A stretch of 11,199 bases of DNA from Fodinibacter sp045807225 (GCA_045807225.1 JBJMHU010000019.1:1-11199), one strand, 5' to 3'; numbered from the stretch's first letter, positions 1 through 6,823 are shown. Translations and numbers: made by a program. The notes: generated by a model not told the origin, from the sequence alone.

Positions 1-1
1 C

Positions 2-1270
2 AACGAGGTCGTCAACGTCGGCGACAAGGTCGAGGCCCTGGTGCTCCAGAAGGAGGACAAGGAGGGTCGGCTGATCCTGTCCAAGAAGCGCGCTCAGTAC
101 GAACGCGCCTGGGGCACGATCGAGCAGGTCAAGGAGGAGGACGGCGTCGTCACCGGCTCCGTCATCGAGGTCGTCAAGGGTGGGCTCATCCTCGACATCG
201 GCCTGCGGGGCTTCCTCCCCGCCTCCCTCGTGGAGATGCGCCGCGTGCGGGACCTGCAGCCGTACGTCGGCAAGGAGATCGAGGCCAAGATCATCGAGCT
301 CGACAAGAACCGCAACAACGTGGTCCTGTCGCGCCGTGCGTGGCTCGAGCAGACGCAGTCCGAGGTGCGCACGACGTTCCTCAAGGAGCTCGGCAAGGGC
401 CAGGTCCGCTCCGGCGTCGTGTCCTCCATCGTCAACTTCGGTGCGTTCGTCGACCTCGGCGGCGTCGACGGTCTCGTCCACGTCTCCGAGCTGTCCTGGA
501 AGCACATCGACCACCCGTCCGAGGTCGTCGAGGTCGGCGACGAGGTCACCGTCGAGGTGCTCGACGTCGACATGGACCGCGAGCGTGTCTCCCTGTCGCT
601 GAAGGCGACCCAGGAGGACCCGTGGCAGCACTTCGCCCGCACCCACGCCATCGGGCAGGTCGTGCCGGGCAAGGTCACCAAGCTCGTCCCGTTCGGTGCG
701 TTCGTGCGCGTCGACGAGGGCATCGAGGGCCTGGTGCACATCTCCGAGCTGGCCGAGCGCCACGTCGAGCTGCCTGAGCAGGTCGTCACCGTCGGCACCG
801 ACATCTTCGTCAAGGTCATCGACATCGACCTCGAGCGTCGCCGCATCTCGCTCTCCCTCAAGCAGGCCAACGAGGACGGCGCCAACCAGGTCGAGTTCGA
901 CCCGACGCTCTACGGCATGGCCGCCGAGTACGACGAGAAGGGTGACTACAAGTACCCCGAGGGCTTCGACCCGGAGACCAACGAGTGGCTCGAGGGCTTC
1001 GAGAAGCAGCGCGAGACCTGGGAGAAGCAGTACGCCGAGGCGCACTCCCGCTGGGAGGCGCACCGCGCGCAGGTCGAGGCGTTCGCCAAGGCCGACGCCG
1101 AGGCCGCTGGTGGCAGCAACGAGACCTCGTACTCGTCCGAGACCGGTGCGACGCCGGCCGGTGACGACGACGACAGCGGCGCTCCCCGCCCGCCGGCCCC
1201 GGTGTCCGAGGGCACCCTGGCCTCCGACGAGGCGCTCGCCGCACTGCGCGAGAAGCTCACCGGCAACTGA
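2..1270 (+). CDS. rpsA: 30S ribosomal protein S1, 5'-truncated by window edge
   Basis: Ribosomal protein S1 binds mRNA on the 30S subunit and helps initiate translation. The reading frame is open from base 2, so the N-terminus lies outside the window. About 422 residues remain, against roughly 480-490 in actinobacterial S1. The visible part starts in the tail of the first S1 domain (NEVVNVGDKVEAL). Three full S1/OB-fold domains follow, at about residues 50-116, 132-202 and 218-289 of this fragment. The last two carry the typical GAFV...GLVH(V/I)SEL signature and end in SLSLK. A charged, partly helical tail rich in Glu, Trp and Tyr comes next, then a low-complexity acidic/Ser-Gly-Pro end, as is usual for the four-domain actinobacterial form rather than the six-domain E. 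coli form. A strong hairpin follows the stop. Identification is secure; only the start is missing. Confidence 0.97.
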   Translation, partial: NEVVNVGDKVEALVLQKEDKEGRLILSKKRAQYERAWGTIEQVKEEDGVVTGSVIEVVKGGLILDIGLRGFLPASLVEMRRVRDLQPYVGKEIEAKIIELDKNRNNVVLSRRAWLEQTQSEVRTTFLKELGKGQVRSGVVSSIVNFGAFVDLGGVDGLVHVSELSWKHIDHPSEVVEVGDEVTVEVLDVDMDRERVSLSLKATQEDPWQHFARTHAIGQVVPGKVTKLVPFGAFVRVDEGIEGLVHISELAERHVELPEQVVTVGTDIFVKVIDIDLERRRISLSLKQANEDGANQVEFDPTLYGMAAEYDEKGDYKYPEGFDPETNEWLEGFEKQRETWEKQYAEAHSRWEAHRAQVEAFAKADAEAAGGSNETSYSSETGATPAGDDDDSGAPRPPAPVSEGTLASDEALAALREKLTGN

Positions 1271-1310
1271 CGCGCGTCGGCACCCGTTCGCGGATGCCGG
1301 TTCGCACCGC

Positions 1311-1349
1311 ACGAGGCCCGGTCACCCCACGTGGGTGGCCGGGCCTCGT
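1311..1349 (+). terminator. Strong hairpin downstream of rpsA
   Basis: Bases 1311-1327 pair with 1333-1349, giving a 17-bp stem with one T-G wobble (1322/1338) and a 5-nt loop. It starts about 40 bases after the rpsA stop. No T-run follows, as is common for actinobacterial terminators, so the function is inferred from position and stability. The stem is symmetric and could also act on the opposite strand. Confidence 0.75.
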
Positions 1350-1389
1350 CGCGTTCCCGGAAGGGTGCTGTGCCGTGGCCGCGCCCCGT

Positions 1390-1395
1390 TAGGGT
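1390..1395 (+). promoter_or_regulatory. -10-like TAGGGT, leaderless promoter of the DUF4184 gene
   Basis: TAGGGT fits the actinobacterial TANNNT -10 consensus and ends 6 nt before the GTG at 1402. Transcription would then begin at or next to the start codon. No recognisable -35 hexamer and no Shine-Dalgarno sequence are visible. Confidence 0.6.
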
Positions 1396-1401
1396 CGGTC
1401 T

Positions 1402-2157
1402 GTGCCGTTCACCGTGAGCCATGTCGCCGCGGTGCTGCCGGTGCTGGGCCGCTCCGAGCGGCTGCCGGCGGCCGCCCTGGTCGTGGGCTCGATGACGCCG
1501 GACTACCCGTGGTTCCTCACCCGCGGACGCACCTCCCAGCTGAGCCACAGCCCGCTCGGCCTCGTGACGGTCGACCTCGCCGTGGGGGTGCTGGCGTTCG
1601 GGCTCTGGCGGTTGTGGGTGCAGCGGCCCGCGCGCGACCTGCTGCCGCGGCCGCTGGGGGAGCGGCTGCCGCAGCCCCACGGGCTGGCCGTGCGCGAGCT
1701 TCCCTGGGCGGGGCTCGCGGTGGTGCTCGGGGCGCTCACCCACCTCGTCTGGGACTCGTTCACGCACGCCGGCCGCTGGGGTGTCGAGGTTGTGCCGTGG
1801 CTGCACACCGAGCACCTCGGCCTGCCCGGCTACGCCTGGGCGCAGTTCGCCAGTGGGCTGCTGGGGCTGGCCGTGCTCGTCATCTGGTGCCTGCGTCGCC
1901 TGGCGGACACCGCTCCCGACGATGACCGGCTGCGCAGCACGAGCGGCGACCGCCGGGTGGCCTGGACGCTGGTCACCGCGGGTGCTCTCGTCGGAGCGGC
2001 CCTCGGCGTGCTGCACCACGACGGCTCCCTCGAGGTGGGCCTGTACCGGGGGGCGACGGCGGGCGGTGAGGGGCTGGCTCTCGGCGCGGTGCTCGCGTGC
2101 GTGCTCTGGTGGGTGCGGGAGGCACGGCCCGCCCAGGTCGAGAGCCGTCGCGGGTAG
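1402..2157 (+). CDS. DUF4184 family integral membrane protein
   Basis: A 251-residue membrane protein of unknown function. The N-terminal pattern MPFTVSHVAAVLPVL followed by ALVVGSMTPDYPWFL is the hallmark of the DUF4184 family. Hydrophobic segments lie at about residues 50-74, 100-120, 144-164, 186-206 and 223-239, so five or six membrane spans are likely. Polar residues typical of the family stand out: His7, Asp34 after a Pro-rich turn, and a THLVWDSFTH motif with His114, Asp118 and His122. This His/Asp set resembles that of YdjM-type membrane metal-dependent hydrolases, but a catalytic role here is inference. The GTG at 1402 is chosen because it begins the conserved N-terminus and sits 6 nt after a -10-like TAGGGT. 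The TAG stop is embedded in the -10-like motif of the next gene. Confidence 0.88.
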   Translation: MPFTVSHVAAVLPVLGRSERLPAAALVVGSMTPDYPWFLTRGRTSQLSHSPLGLVTVDLAVGVLAFGLWRLWVQRPARDLLPRPLGERLPQPHGLAVRELPWAGLAVVLGALTHLVWDSFTHAGRWGVEVVPWLHTEHLGLPGYAWAQFASGLLGLAVLVIWCLRRLADTAPDDDRLRSTSGDRRVAWTLVTAGALVGAALGVLHHDGSLEVGLYRGATAGGEGLALGAVLACVLWWVREARPAQVESRRG

Positions 2158-2160
2158 CGT
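2155..2160 (+). promoter_or_regulatory. -10-like TAGCGT, leaderless promoter of the PPOX gene
   Basis: TAGCGT ends 6 nt before the ATG at 2167. Its first three bases are the TAG stop codon of the preceding gene, so the two genes are packed with a 9-base spacer that is itself mostly promoter. Confidence 0.55.
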
Positions 2161-2166
2161 GCCCGC

Positions 2167-2640
2167 ATGGCACCCAGCATCGCGACGAACACGACGGTCG
2201 ACCTCGACGGGCTGCTCGAGTTCGTCCGGCCCCGCCACCGGATGGTGTTGGTGACGACGCGAGCCGACGGCCGGCCGCAGCTGTCCCCGGTCACGGGCGG
2301 GGTGGACCTCGCCGGCCGCATCGTCATCTCGACCTACCCCGAGCGCGCCAAGACGGCCAACGCCCGCCGCGACCCCAGGGTCAGCGTGCTGGTGTTGTCC
2401 GACGACTTCGGCGGGGCCTGGGTGCAGGTCGACGGCGACTGCGAGGTGATCGACCCGCCCGACTCGGTGGAGCCGCTCGTGGAGTACTTCCGGTGCATCT
2501 CGGGCGAACACCCCGACTGGGACGAGTACCGGCAGGCCATGGTGCGGCAGGGAAAGTCGCTGCTGCGGGTCACGCCCACCCGGTGGGGGCCGGTCGCCAC
2601 CGGCGGCTTCCCGGCCCGGCTCGCCGACCCGGACGCCTGA
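2167..2640 (+). CDS. PPOX-class F420-type oxidoreductase (split beta-barrel fold)
   Basis: A 157-residue protein of the pyridoxamine 5'-phosphate oxidase-like split-barrel superfamily. Its form matches the actinobacterial flavin/deazaflavin-dependent oxidoreductases annotated as PPOX-class F420-dependent enzymes. Visible family features are the opening strand MVLVTTRADGRPQLSPVTG, then RIVISTYPERAKTANARRDPRVSVLVL, where the Arg/Lys/Asn-rich turn normally contacts the cofactor phosphate. The acidic strand that follows (VQVDGDCEVID) and the closing LLRVTPTRWGPVATGGFP also match. Length is normal for a single-domain member. The natural substrate is unknown; related proteins reduce biliverdin or other small molecules with F420H2. 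An FMN-binding member cannot be excluded from sequence alone. The ATG at 2167 has no ribosome-binding site but is placed 6 nt after a -10-like TAGCGT. Confidence 0.85.
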   Translation: MAPSIATNTTVDLDGLLEFVRPRHRMVLVTTRADGRPQLSPVTGGVDLAGRIVISTYPERAKTANARRDPRVSVLVLSDDFGGAWVQVDGDCEVIDPPDSVEPLVEYFRCISGEHPDWDEYRQAMVRQGKSLLRVTPTRWGPVATGGFPARLADPDA

Positions 2641-2657
2641 GCGGCCGGTTCGGGCGC

Positions 2658-2663
2658 TAGGGT
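2658..2663 (+). promoter_or_regulatory. -10-like TAGGGT, leaderless promoter of coaE
   Basis: TAGGGT ends 7 nt before the ATG at 2671, inside the 30-base spacer after the PPOX stop. No purine-rich ribosome-binding site lies between the motif and the start codon. Confidence 0.6.
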
Positions 2664-2670
2664 CGCCGAC

Positions 2671-3885
2671 ATGCTGCGCGTGGGCCTCACCGGGGGAATC
2701 GGGTCCGGCAAGTCGACCGTGTCGGCCCTGATGGCGTCGCTGGGCGCCGTGGTGGTCGACGCCGATGCCGTGGCGCGCGAGGTCGTCGAGCCCGGCACGC
2801 CCGCGCTGGCCGCGGTGGCCGACCGGTTCGGCGCTGAGGTGCTCCGCTCCGACGGCGGCCTCGACCGGCCCGCGCTCGGCCGGGTGGTCTTCGGCAACCC
2901 TGCGGCCCTGCGCGACCTCGAGGCCCTCACCCACCCCGCGATCTGGGCGCGGACCGCGCAGCTCATCCACGACGCCGGGCCGGATGCCGTGGTCGTGCAC
3001 GACATGCCGCTGCTCGTCGAGAAGGGCATGGCCGCCGAGTACCACCTGGTGGTGGTCGTCGGCGCCGGCGAGGAGCTGCGGGTGCGTCGCCTCGTGGAGC
3101 AGCGCGGGATGCCGGAGGACGACGCCCGGGCCCGGATCGCCGCGCAGGCCGACGACGACGCGCGGCGGGCCGCGGCCGACGTCTGGCTCGACAACGAGGC
3201 GACCCCGGAGGCGCTGCGGGCCGTGGTGCTTCGCCTGTGGCACGAGCGGATCGAGCCGTTCGAGCTCAACCTGCGGTACGGCATCCGCTCACGCCTGTCG
3301 CACCCCACGCTGTCGGCTCCCGACCCGCAGTGGCCGGCCCAGGCCGCGCGCCTGCTGGCCCGGATCCGGCACGCGGCCGGTGACGCCGCCCTGACCCTCG
3401 ACCACATCGGGTCCACCGCGGTGCCCGGCTTGGTCGCCAAGGACGTCGTCGACCTCATGGTCGGCGTCGCGTCGCTCGACGACGCCGACGACCCGGGGTT
3501 CGTCGCCTCGATGGACGCCGCCGGCTTCGTGCGGATGCCGGGATTCTGGGACGACAACGGACACGGCGGCCCGAGCTGGCCCAAGCGGTTCCACGGCTCG
3601 TGCGACCCTGGGCGGGTCGCGCACGTCCACGTGCGGGAGGTGGGCTCACCGGGGTGGCTCTGGGCGCTGCGGTTCCGCGACTGGCTGCGTGCGGATGCCG
3701 CCGAGCGCGCCGCCTACGCGACCATGAAGACCCGGCTGGCGGCCGGCGTCGCGACGACCGAGGCCTATGCCGAGGCGAAGGAGCCGTGGTTCGAGGCCGC
3801 CGACGGGCGGGCTCGTGCCTGGGCCGACCGCACCGGCTGGCAGCCACCGACGACCCGCGATCGCGACCTTCCTGCCACCCGGTAG
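2671..3885 (+). CDS. coaE: Dephospho-CoA kinase fused to a GrpB domain
   Basis: CoaE phosphorylates the ribose 3'-OH of dephospho-CoA with ATP, the last step of coenzyme A synthesis. The protein has 404 residues, about twice the length of a stand-alone CoaE. Residues 1 to about 200 are the kinase: the P-loop GGIGSGKS at 8-15 with Lys14, the VVVDADAVAREVVEPG segment with Asp30 and Asp32, and the lid/NMP-type region ending VRRLVEQRGM. Residues from about 205 to 390 are a GrpB (UPF0157) domain, with DHIGST at 244-249 and KDVVDLMV at 257-264, reminiscent of the nucleotidyltransferase-fold signature. The same two-domain arrangement is known in mycobacterial CoaE (Rv1631 in M. tuberculosis). The role of the GrpB half is unclear; assistance in folding or regulation has been suggested. 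The start is supported by the P-loop position and a -10-like TAGGGT 7 nt upstream. Confidence 0.96.
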   Translation: MLRVGLTGGIGSGKSTVSALMASLGAVVVDADAVAREVVEPGTPALAAVADRFGAEVLRSDGGLDRPALGRVVFGNPAALRDLEALTHPAIWARTAQLIHDAGPDAVVVHDMPLLVEKGMAAEYHLVVVVGAGEELRVRRLVEQRGMPEDDARARIAAQADDDARRAAADVWLDNEATPEALRAVVLRLWHERIEPFELNLRYGIRSRLSHPTLSAPDPQWPAQAARLLARIRHAAGDAALTLDHIGSTAVPGLVAKDVVDLMVGVASLDDADDPGFVASMDAAGFVRMPGFWDDNGHGGPSWPKRFHGSCDPGRVAHVHVREVGSPGWLWALRFRDWLRADAAERAAYATMKTRLAAGVATTEAYAEAKEPWFEAADGRARAWADRTGWQPPTTRDRDLPATR

Positions 3886-3917
3886 CGGGGCAGGCGCAGG
3901 AGTGCGCCACCGTCGAC

Positions 3918-3960
3918 CCGGCCAGGACGTGAGGAGGGCAACGGGGCGGCCCCTGGCCGG
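3918..3960. terminator. Possible bidirectional terminator hairpin between coaE and the decarboxylase gene
   Basis: Bases 3918-3926 and 3952-3960 form a perfect 9-bp GC-rich inverted repeat around a 25-nt loop. It lies in the 81-base gap between two convergent stop codons. Position supports a two-way terminator. The long loop and missing T-run keep confidence moderate. Confidence 0.45.
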
Positions 3961-3966
3961 AGGTCG

Positions 3967-5559
3967 TCAGCGTGCCGGCTCCAGGTCGGCGACGACTCGG
4001 GCGCCGAGGTCGAGCAGGGTGTCGAGGAAGAGCTCGAGGTCGCTGTCGCGGGTGCGGTGGTTGCTGATCGCCACCCGCAGCGCGAGTGACCCGTGGATCA
4101 CCGTGTCGCTGACGATCGCCACCCCGCTCTCGTGGATGCGCAGCACGAGCTCGGCGTTGACCTCGTCGAGCCGTTCGACGGGCACGTGAGCTGGGGCGTA
4201 GCGCAGGCACACGACGTCGCAGCCCACCGGCGCGAGGCGCTCGAGGTCGTGGTGCGCGTCGACGCGGTCGGCGAGGGCCTCGGCCTGGGCGATGTTGCGG
4301 TCCATCACCCGGCCGAACGCGTCGGCGCCGTAGGCCTTCAGGGCCAGCCAGACCCGCAGCGCCCGGAACCCCCGGGACAGCGCGATGCCGTACTCGTTGA
4401 ACCACACGTCGCCGCCCGCCAAGCCGCGCGTGGCGTGCTTGAGGTAGGTCGGCACGACCGAGAAGGTCGCCCGGTGGGCGGCCTCGTCGCGCACGAGGGC
4501 GAGGCCGACGTCGATCGGCGCCTGCATCCACTTGTGCAGGTCGAGCGCGAGGGAGTCGGCGCGCTCGAGGCCGCGCACGGCATCCGGGTGCGAGCTCAGC
4601 GCCAGGAAGCCGCCGATGGCGCCGTCGACGTGCAGCCACAGGTGCTCGCGCTCAGCCAGGTCGGCGATGGCCGGCAGGTCGTCGAGCGAGCCGGTGTTGA
4701 TGGTGCCGACCGTGGCCACCACGGCCAGCGGCTCGAAGCCCGCGGCCCGGTCGGCCGCCACGGCGGCGGCGAGGGCGTCGACGTCCATGGTGAAGTCGTC
4801 ACGCACCGGGACGATGCGCAGTGACGACTCGCCCAGGCCCAGCAGCTCGACCGACTTGCGGTGGCAGCTGTGCACCTCGCTGGAGGCGTAGACCGCGAAC
4901 CGGCGTCCGTCGGGGACTCCGTGCGTGCGCACCTCCGGCCCGATGCGCGCGCTGCGGGCCACGGCGAGGCCGACGAGGTTGGCCTCCGAGGCGCCGCTGA
5001 CGAGCAGGCCACTGGAGGAGGCGGGGTAGCCGGCGGCCTCGGCGCACCAGCGCACCACCTGCTGCTCGACGAGCACCGGGGCGTGGTCGGCGCCGCCGAG
5101 GTTCGGGTTGAGCACGCTGGCCAGCAGGTCGGCGAGGTTGCCGACCGGGTTGCCGGGGCCCATGTACCAGCCCCAGAAGCGGGGGTGGTCGTTGCCCATC
5201 GAGTAGGGCACCACGGTGCGGCGGAAGTCCTCGTAGGCGGCCTCGAGCCCTTCGGGGTGGCGGGGGAGCGGGCCGTCGAAGGCGGCGCGCACGGCATCAG
5301 GCATGGGCTGCCAGACGGGCTGCTCGCGCCGCCCGGCGATGTGGTCGAGCGAGTCGTCGAGCATCCGGTGGGCGAGCGTGCGGAAGGCGTCCCAGTCGGC
5401 CGGGTCGAGGCTCGTGGCGTCGTGGTCGTCGTCGTGCGACGGGCGGCGCGGACGGTCGGGAACCGGCGGGTCCGGACGGTCGGGAACCGGCGGGTCCGGA
5501 CGGTCGGGAACCGGCGGGTGCGGACGGTCGGGAACCGGGGTATGGGGCATCGTCGCCAT
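3967..5559 (-). CDS. Group II pyridoxal-dependent decarboxylase family protein
   Basis: A PLP enzyme of the aromatic-L-amino-acid/glutamate decarboxylase family, about 530 residues with the chosen start. It would decarboxylate an amino acid; the substrate cannot be told from sequence. Key residues are in place: the ring-stacking His230 in SSEVHSCHRKS, the pyridine-nitrogen-binding Asp312 in LHVDGAIGG, and the Schiff-base Lys343 in ALDLHKWMQ. The N-terminal AADC-like stretch is LDPADWDAFRTLAHRMLDD, and DHPRFWGWYMGPGNP with PNLGGADHAP are also family-typical. Residues 9-37 hold four VPDRP repeats, then an Asp/His-rich linker. No start codon lies between the repeat and the conserved domain, so the repeat must be translated. 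In-frame ATGs at 5559, 5550 and 5589 all lack a clear ribosome-binding site or -10; 5559 is a compromise. The gene is convergent with coaE and divergent from the LLM gene. Confidence 0.87.
   Translation of the reverse strand: MATMPHTPVPDRPHPPVPDRPDPPVPDRPDPPVPDRPRRPSHDDDHDATSLDPADWDAFRTLAHRMLDDSLDHIAGRREQPVWQPMPDAVRAAFDGPLPRHPEGLEAAYEDFRRTVVPYSMGNDHPRFWGWYMGPGNPVGNLADLLASVLNPNLGGADHAPVLVEQQVVRWCAEAAGYPASSSGLLVSGASEANLVGLAVARSARIGPEVRTHGVPDGRRFAVYASSEVHSCHRKSVELLGLGESSLRIVPVRDDFTMDVDALAAAVAADRAAGFEPLAVVATVGTINTGSLDDLPAIADLAEREHLWLHVDGAIGGFLALSSHPDAVRGLERADSLALDLHKWMQAPIDVGLALVRDEAAHRATFSVVPTYLKHATRGLAGGDVWFNEYGIALSRGFRALRVWLALKAYGADAFGRVMDRNIAQAEALADRVDAHHDLERLAPVGCDVVCLRYAPAHVPVERLDEVNAELVLRIHESGVAIVSDTVIHGSLALRVAISNHRTRDSDLELFLDTLLDLGARVVADLEPAR
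5449..5540. repeat. 24-bp tandem repeat, about 3.8 copies, coding for a Pro-rich repeat
   Basis: Three full 24-bp units lie at 5449-5472, 5473-5496 and 5497-5520, with a partial unit matching over 5521-5538. Full units differ only at the last base of unit 3. The period is a multiple of three, so copy changes stay in frame. On the minus strand each unit encodes an 8-residue D/H-P-P-V-P-D-R-P block at the N-terminus of the decarboxylase. Identical codons in every copy, including the otherwise rare GTT for Val, suggest recent expansion. Confidence 0.95.
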
Positions 5560-5807
5560 GGTCGCGAGCCTGCCACCGGCAGCCGACATCGGCCAGAGGG
5601 CTGCGTGTGGGTCGCACCGCCCTCCGGGCGGCCCCGTGGACGCCGGCCTCCGCCCGTGCCGTGCCGAGGGGTTGGTTCGAGCGGTGTTGGTGCGCCGTGG
5701 GTCCCGGGGCGCCGGACGGTGGTGCGCGGTGGTCCCGCTCCGGTGCCGGTCGCCGAGCATCCGGTCCTCGGTGGCGCGGTCGGCGCGGCGGTCCGTAGGG
5801 TCGGACC
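5560..5807. other. Divergent intergenic region between decarboxylase and LLM genes
   Basis: A 248-base spacer separates two divergently transcribed genes. On the plus strand it ends in a clear -10-like motif (5796-5801). On the minus strand TANNNT is absent from the spacer, so the decarboxylase promoter is not recognised. A short perfect hairpin (6-bp arms 5617-5622 and 5626-5631) is the only other structure I see. Open frames run across it on both strands, but they look like high-GC shadows with no recognisable domain. Confidence 0.5.
5796..5801 (+). promoter_or_regulatory. -10-like TAGGGT, leaderless promoter of the LLM oxidoreductase gene
   Basis: TAGGGT ends 6 nt before the ATG at 5808. 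It holds the only TA dinucleotide in the 248-base spacer, which makes the placement more notable. No -35 hexamer is recognisable. Confidence 0.6.
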
Positions 5808-6704
5808 ATGACTCGCCCCTGCAAGGTCGGTGTCCAGCTGCCCGAGGTCGAGCGGTTCGTGCCGTGGCCCGAGTACCTCGACCTCGCTCGCCGGGCGGAG
5901 GCCGCGGGGTTCGACTCGGTCTGGGTGGGCGACCACCTGCTCTACGACCTGCCTGACGGCTCGACCCGCGGCCCCTACGAGGCGTGGACCACCCTGGCCG
6001 CCATCGCAGCGGTCACCGAACGGGTCGAGATCGGGCCGCTGGTGGCCTCGACCAGCTTCCACGCGCCGACGATGCTGGCAAAGCAGGCCGCCACCGTCGA
6101 CGCCATCTCCGGCGGACGCCTGATCGCGGGCCTCGGGGCCGGATGGAACCGCCGCGAGTACGACGCCTTCGGCTTCGCCTACGACCGCCGGGTGTCGCGC
6201 TTCGAGGAGGCGCTCGCCGTCATCGCGCCGCTGCTTCGAGAGGGGCGCACCACCTTCCACGGCCAGTTCTACGACGTGGACGACTGCGTGCTCGACCCAC
6301 CGCCGGCTCGACCCGGTGGCCCGCCGATCATGCTCGGCTCCAACAGCCCGCGCATGCTCTCCATCGGCCTGCCGGTGGTGGACTCGTGGAACGTCTGGTG
6401 GAGCATCTACGACAACTCGGTCGACCGGTTCGCCCAGGTCAAGACGAACGTGGATGCCGTGACGCCCCCAGGGCGGGAGGTGGACGCCACGGCGGCCGTG
6501 CTGGTCACCCTTCCCGGCGGCCGGGGGCGCCTCATGGGGGAGCACTACGACACGGATGTCACCACGGTCACGCCCGACGACCTGGCCGACCACGTGAGCG
6601 GCCTCGCCGCCGCGGGCGCCAGACACCTGCAGCTCGTGCTCGACCCCATCACCGGCGAGTCCATCGACCTGATCGGGCAGGTGCTCGCCGACCTCGACCC
6701 GTGA
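5808..6704 (+). CDS. LLM-class (luciferase-like) F420-type oxidoreductase
   Basis: A 298-residue TIM-barrel enzyme of the bacterial luciferase-like superfamily. In actinobacteria such proteins usually use coenzyme F420, less often FMN. Supporting features run in order: the first barrel strand KVGVQLPE, then LARRAEAAGFDSVWVGDHLL with the active-site-proximal Asp-His. Next come PYEAWTTLAAIAAVTERVEIGPLV, AKQAATVDAISGGRLIAGLGAGWNRREYDAFG, FEEALAVIAPLLREG and PPIMLGSNSPRML. The C-terminal helix contains AAAGARHLQL and ends LADLDP. Length is normal and the fold looks complete. The substrate is unknown. The start follows a -10-like TAGGGT by 6 nt. The last 33 bases, stop included, are imperfectly repeated just downstream (6713-6745), outside the gene. 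It is the second F420-type enzyme in the window but is not co-transcribed with the PPOX gene. Confidence 0.88.
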   Translation: MTRPCKVGVQLPEVERFVPWPEYLDLARRAEAAGFDSVWVGDHLLYDLPDGSTRGPYEAWTTLAAIAAVTERVEIGPLVASTSFHAPTMLAKQAATVDAISGGRLIAGLGAGWNRREYDAFGFAYDRRVSRFEEALAVIAPLLREGRTTFHGQFYDVDDCVLDPPPARPGGPPIMLGSNSPRMLSIGLPVVDSWNVWWSIYDNSVDRFAQVKTNVDAVTPPGREVDATAAVLVTLPGGRGRLMGEHYDTDVTTVTPDDLADHVSGLAAAGARHLQLVLDPITGESIDLIGQVLADLDP

Positions 6705-6771
6705 ACCCTGCAATCCGGCAGGTGCTCGCCGACCTGGACCGCTGAAACCTCGAATTGCCGGACCTGAACCC
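6672..6771. repeat. 41-bp imperfect tandem duplication of the LLM gene 3' end
   Basis: Unit 1 (6672-6712) covers the last 11 codons of the LLM gene with its stop plus 8 bases. Unit 2 (6713-6753) repeats it, with 4 mismatches in the first 33 bases. A shortened third unit seems to begin at 6754 and run to about 6771. The 41-base period is not a multiple of three. The copies are non-coding remnants in the uvrB upstream region. Confidence 0.85.
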
Positions 6772-6823
6772 TTCGAGCACTGACTCGGATGCCGGCACGC
6801 CGACCCCTGTCGGTGGCGCGGCA

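Noticed and set aside
946..3243. Very long open frame on the minus strand (765 codons)
   Set aside because: It lies opposite rpsA, the DUF4184 gene, the PPOX gene and coaE. Its product is Arg/Pro/Ala/His-rich without a recognisable domain, as expected for an antisense shadow in very GC-rich DNA.
5617..5631. Short perfect hairpin (6-bp arms, 3-nt loop) in the divergent spacer
   Set aside because: All arm bases are G or C, and such hairpins arise often by chance at this base composition. There is no positional support for a role.
4093..5811. Plus-strand open frames opposite the decarboxylase (4093-4824 and 4861-5811)
   Set aside because: They are shadows of a gene with clear PLP-binding and catalytic motifs on the minus strand. 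They show no family signature of their own.
6750..6765. Possible LexA/SOS box upstream of uvrB
   Set aside because: Only the left half (TCGAA) fits the actinobacterial consensus TCGAAC-N4-GTTCGA. The right half matches poorly, and the position is about 60 bases before the -10-like motif.
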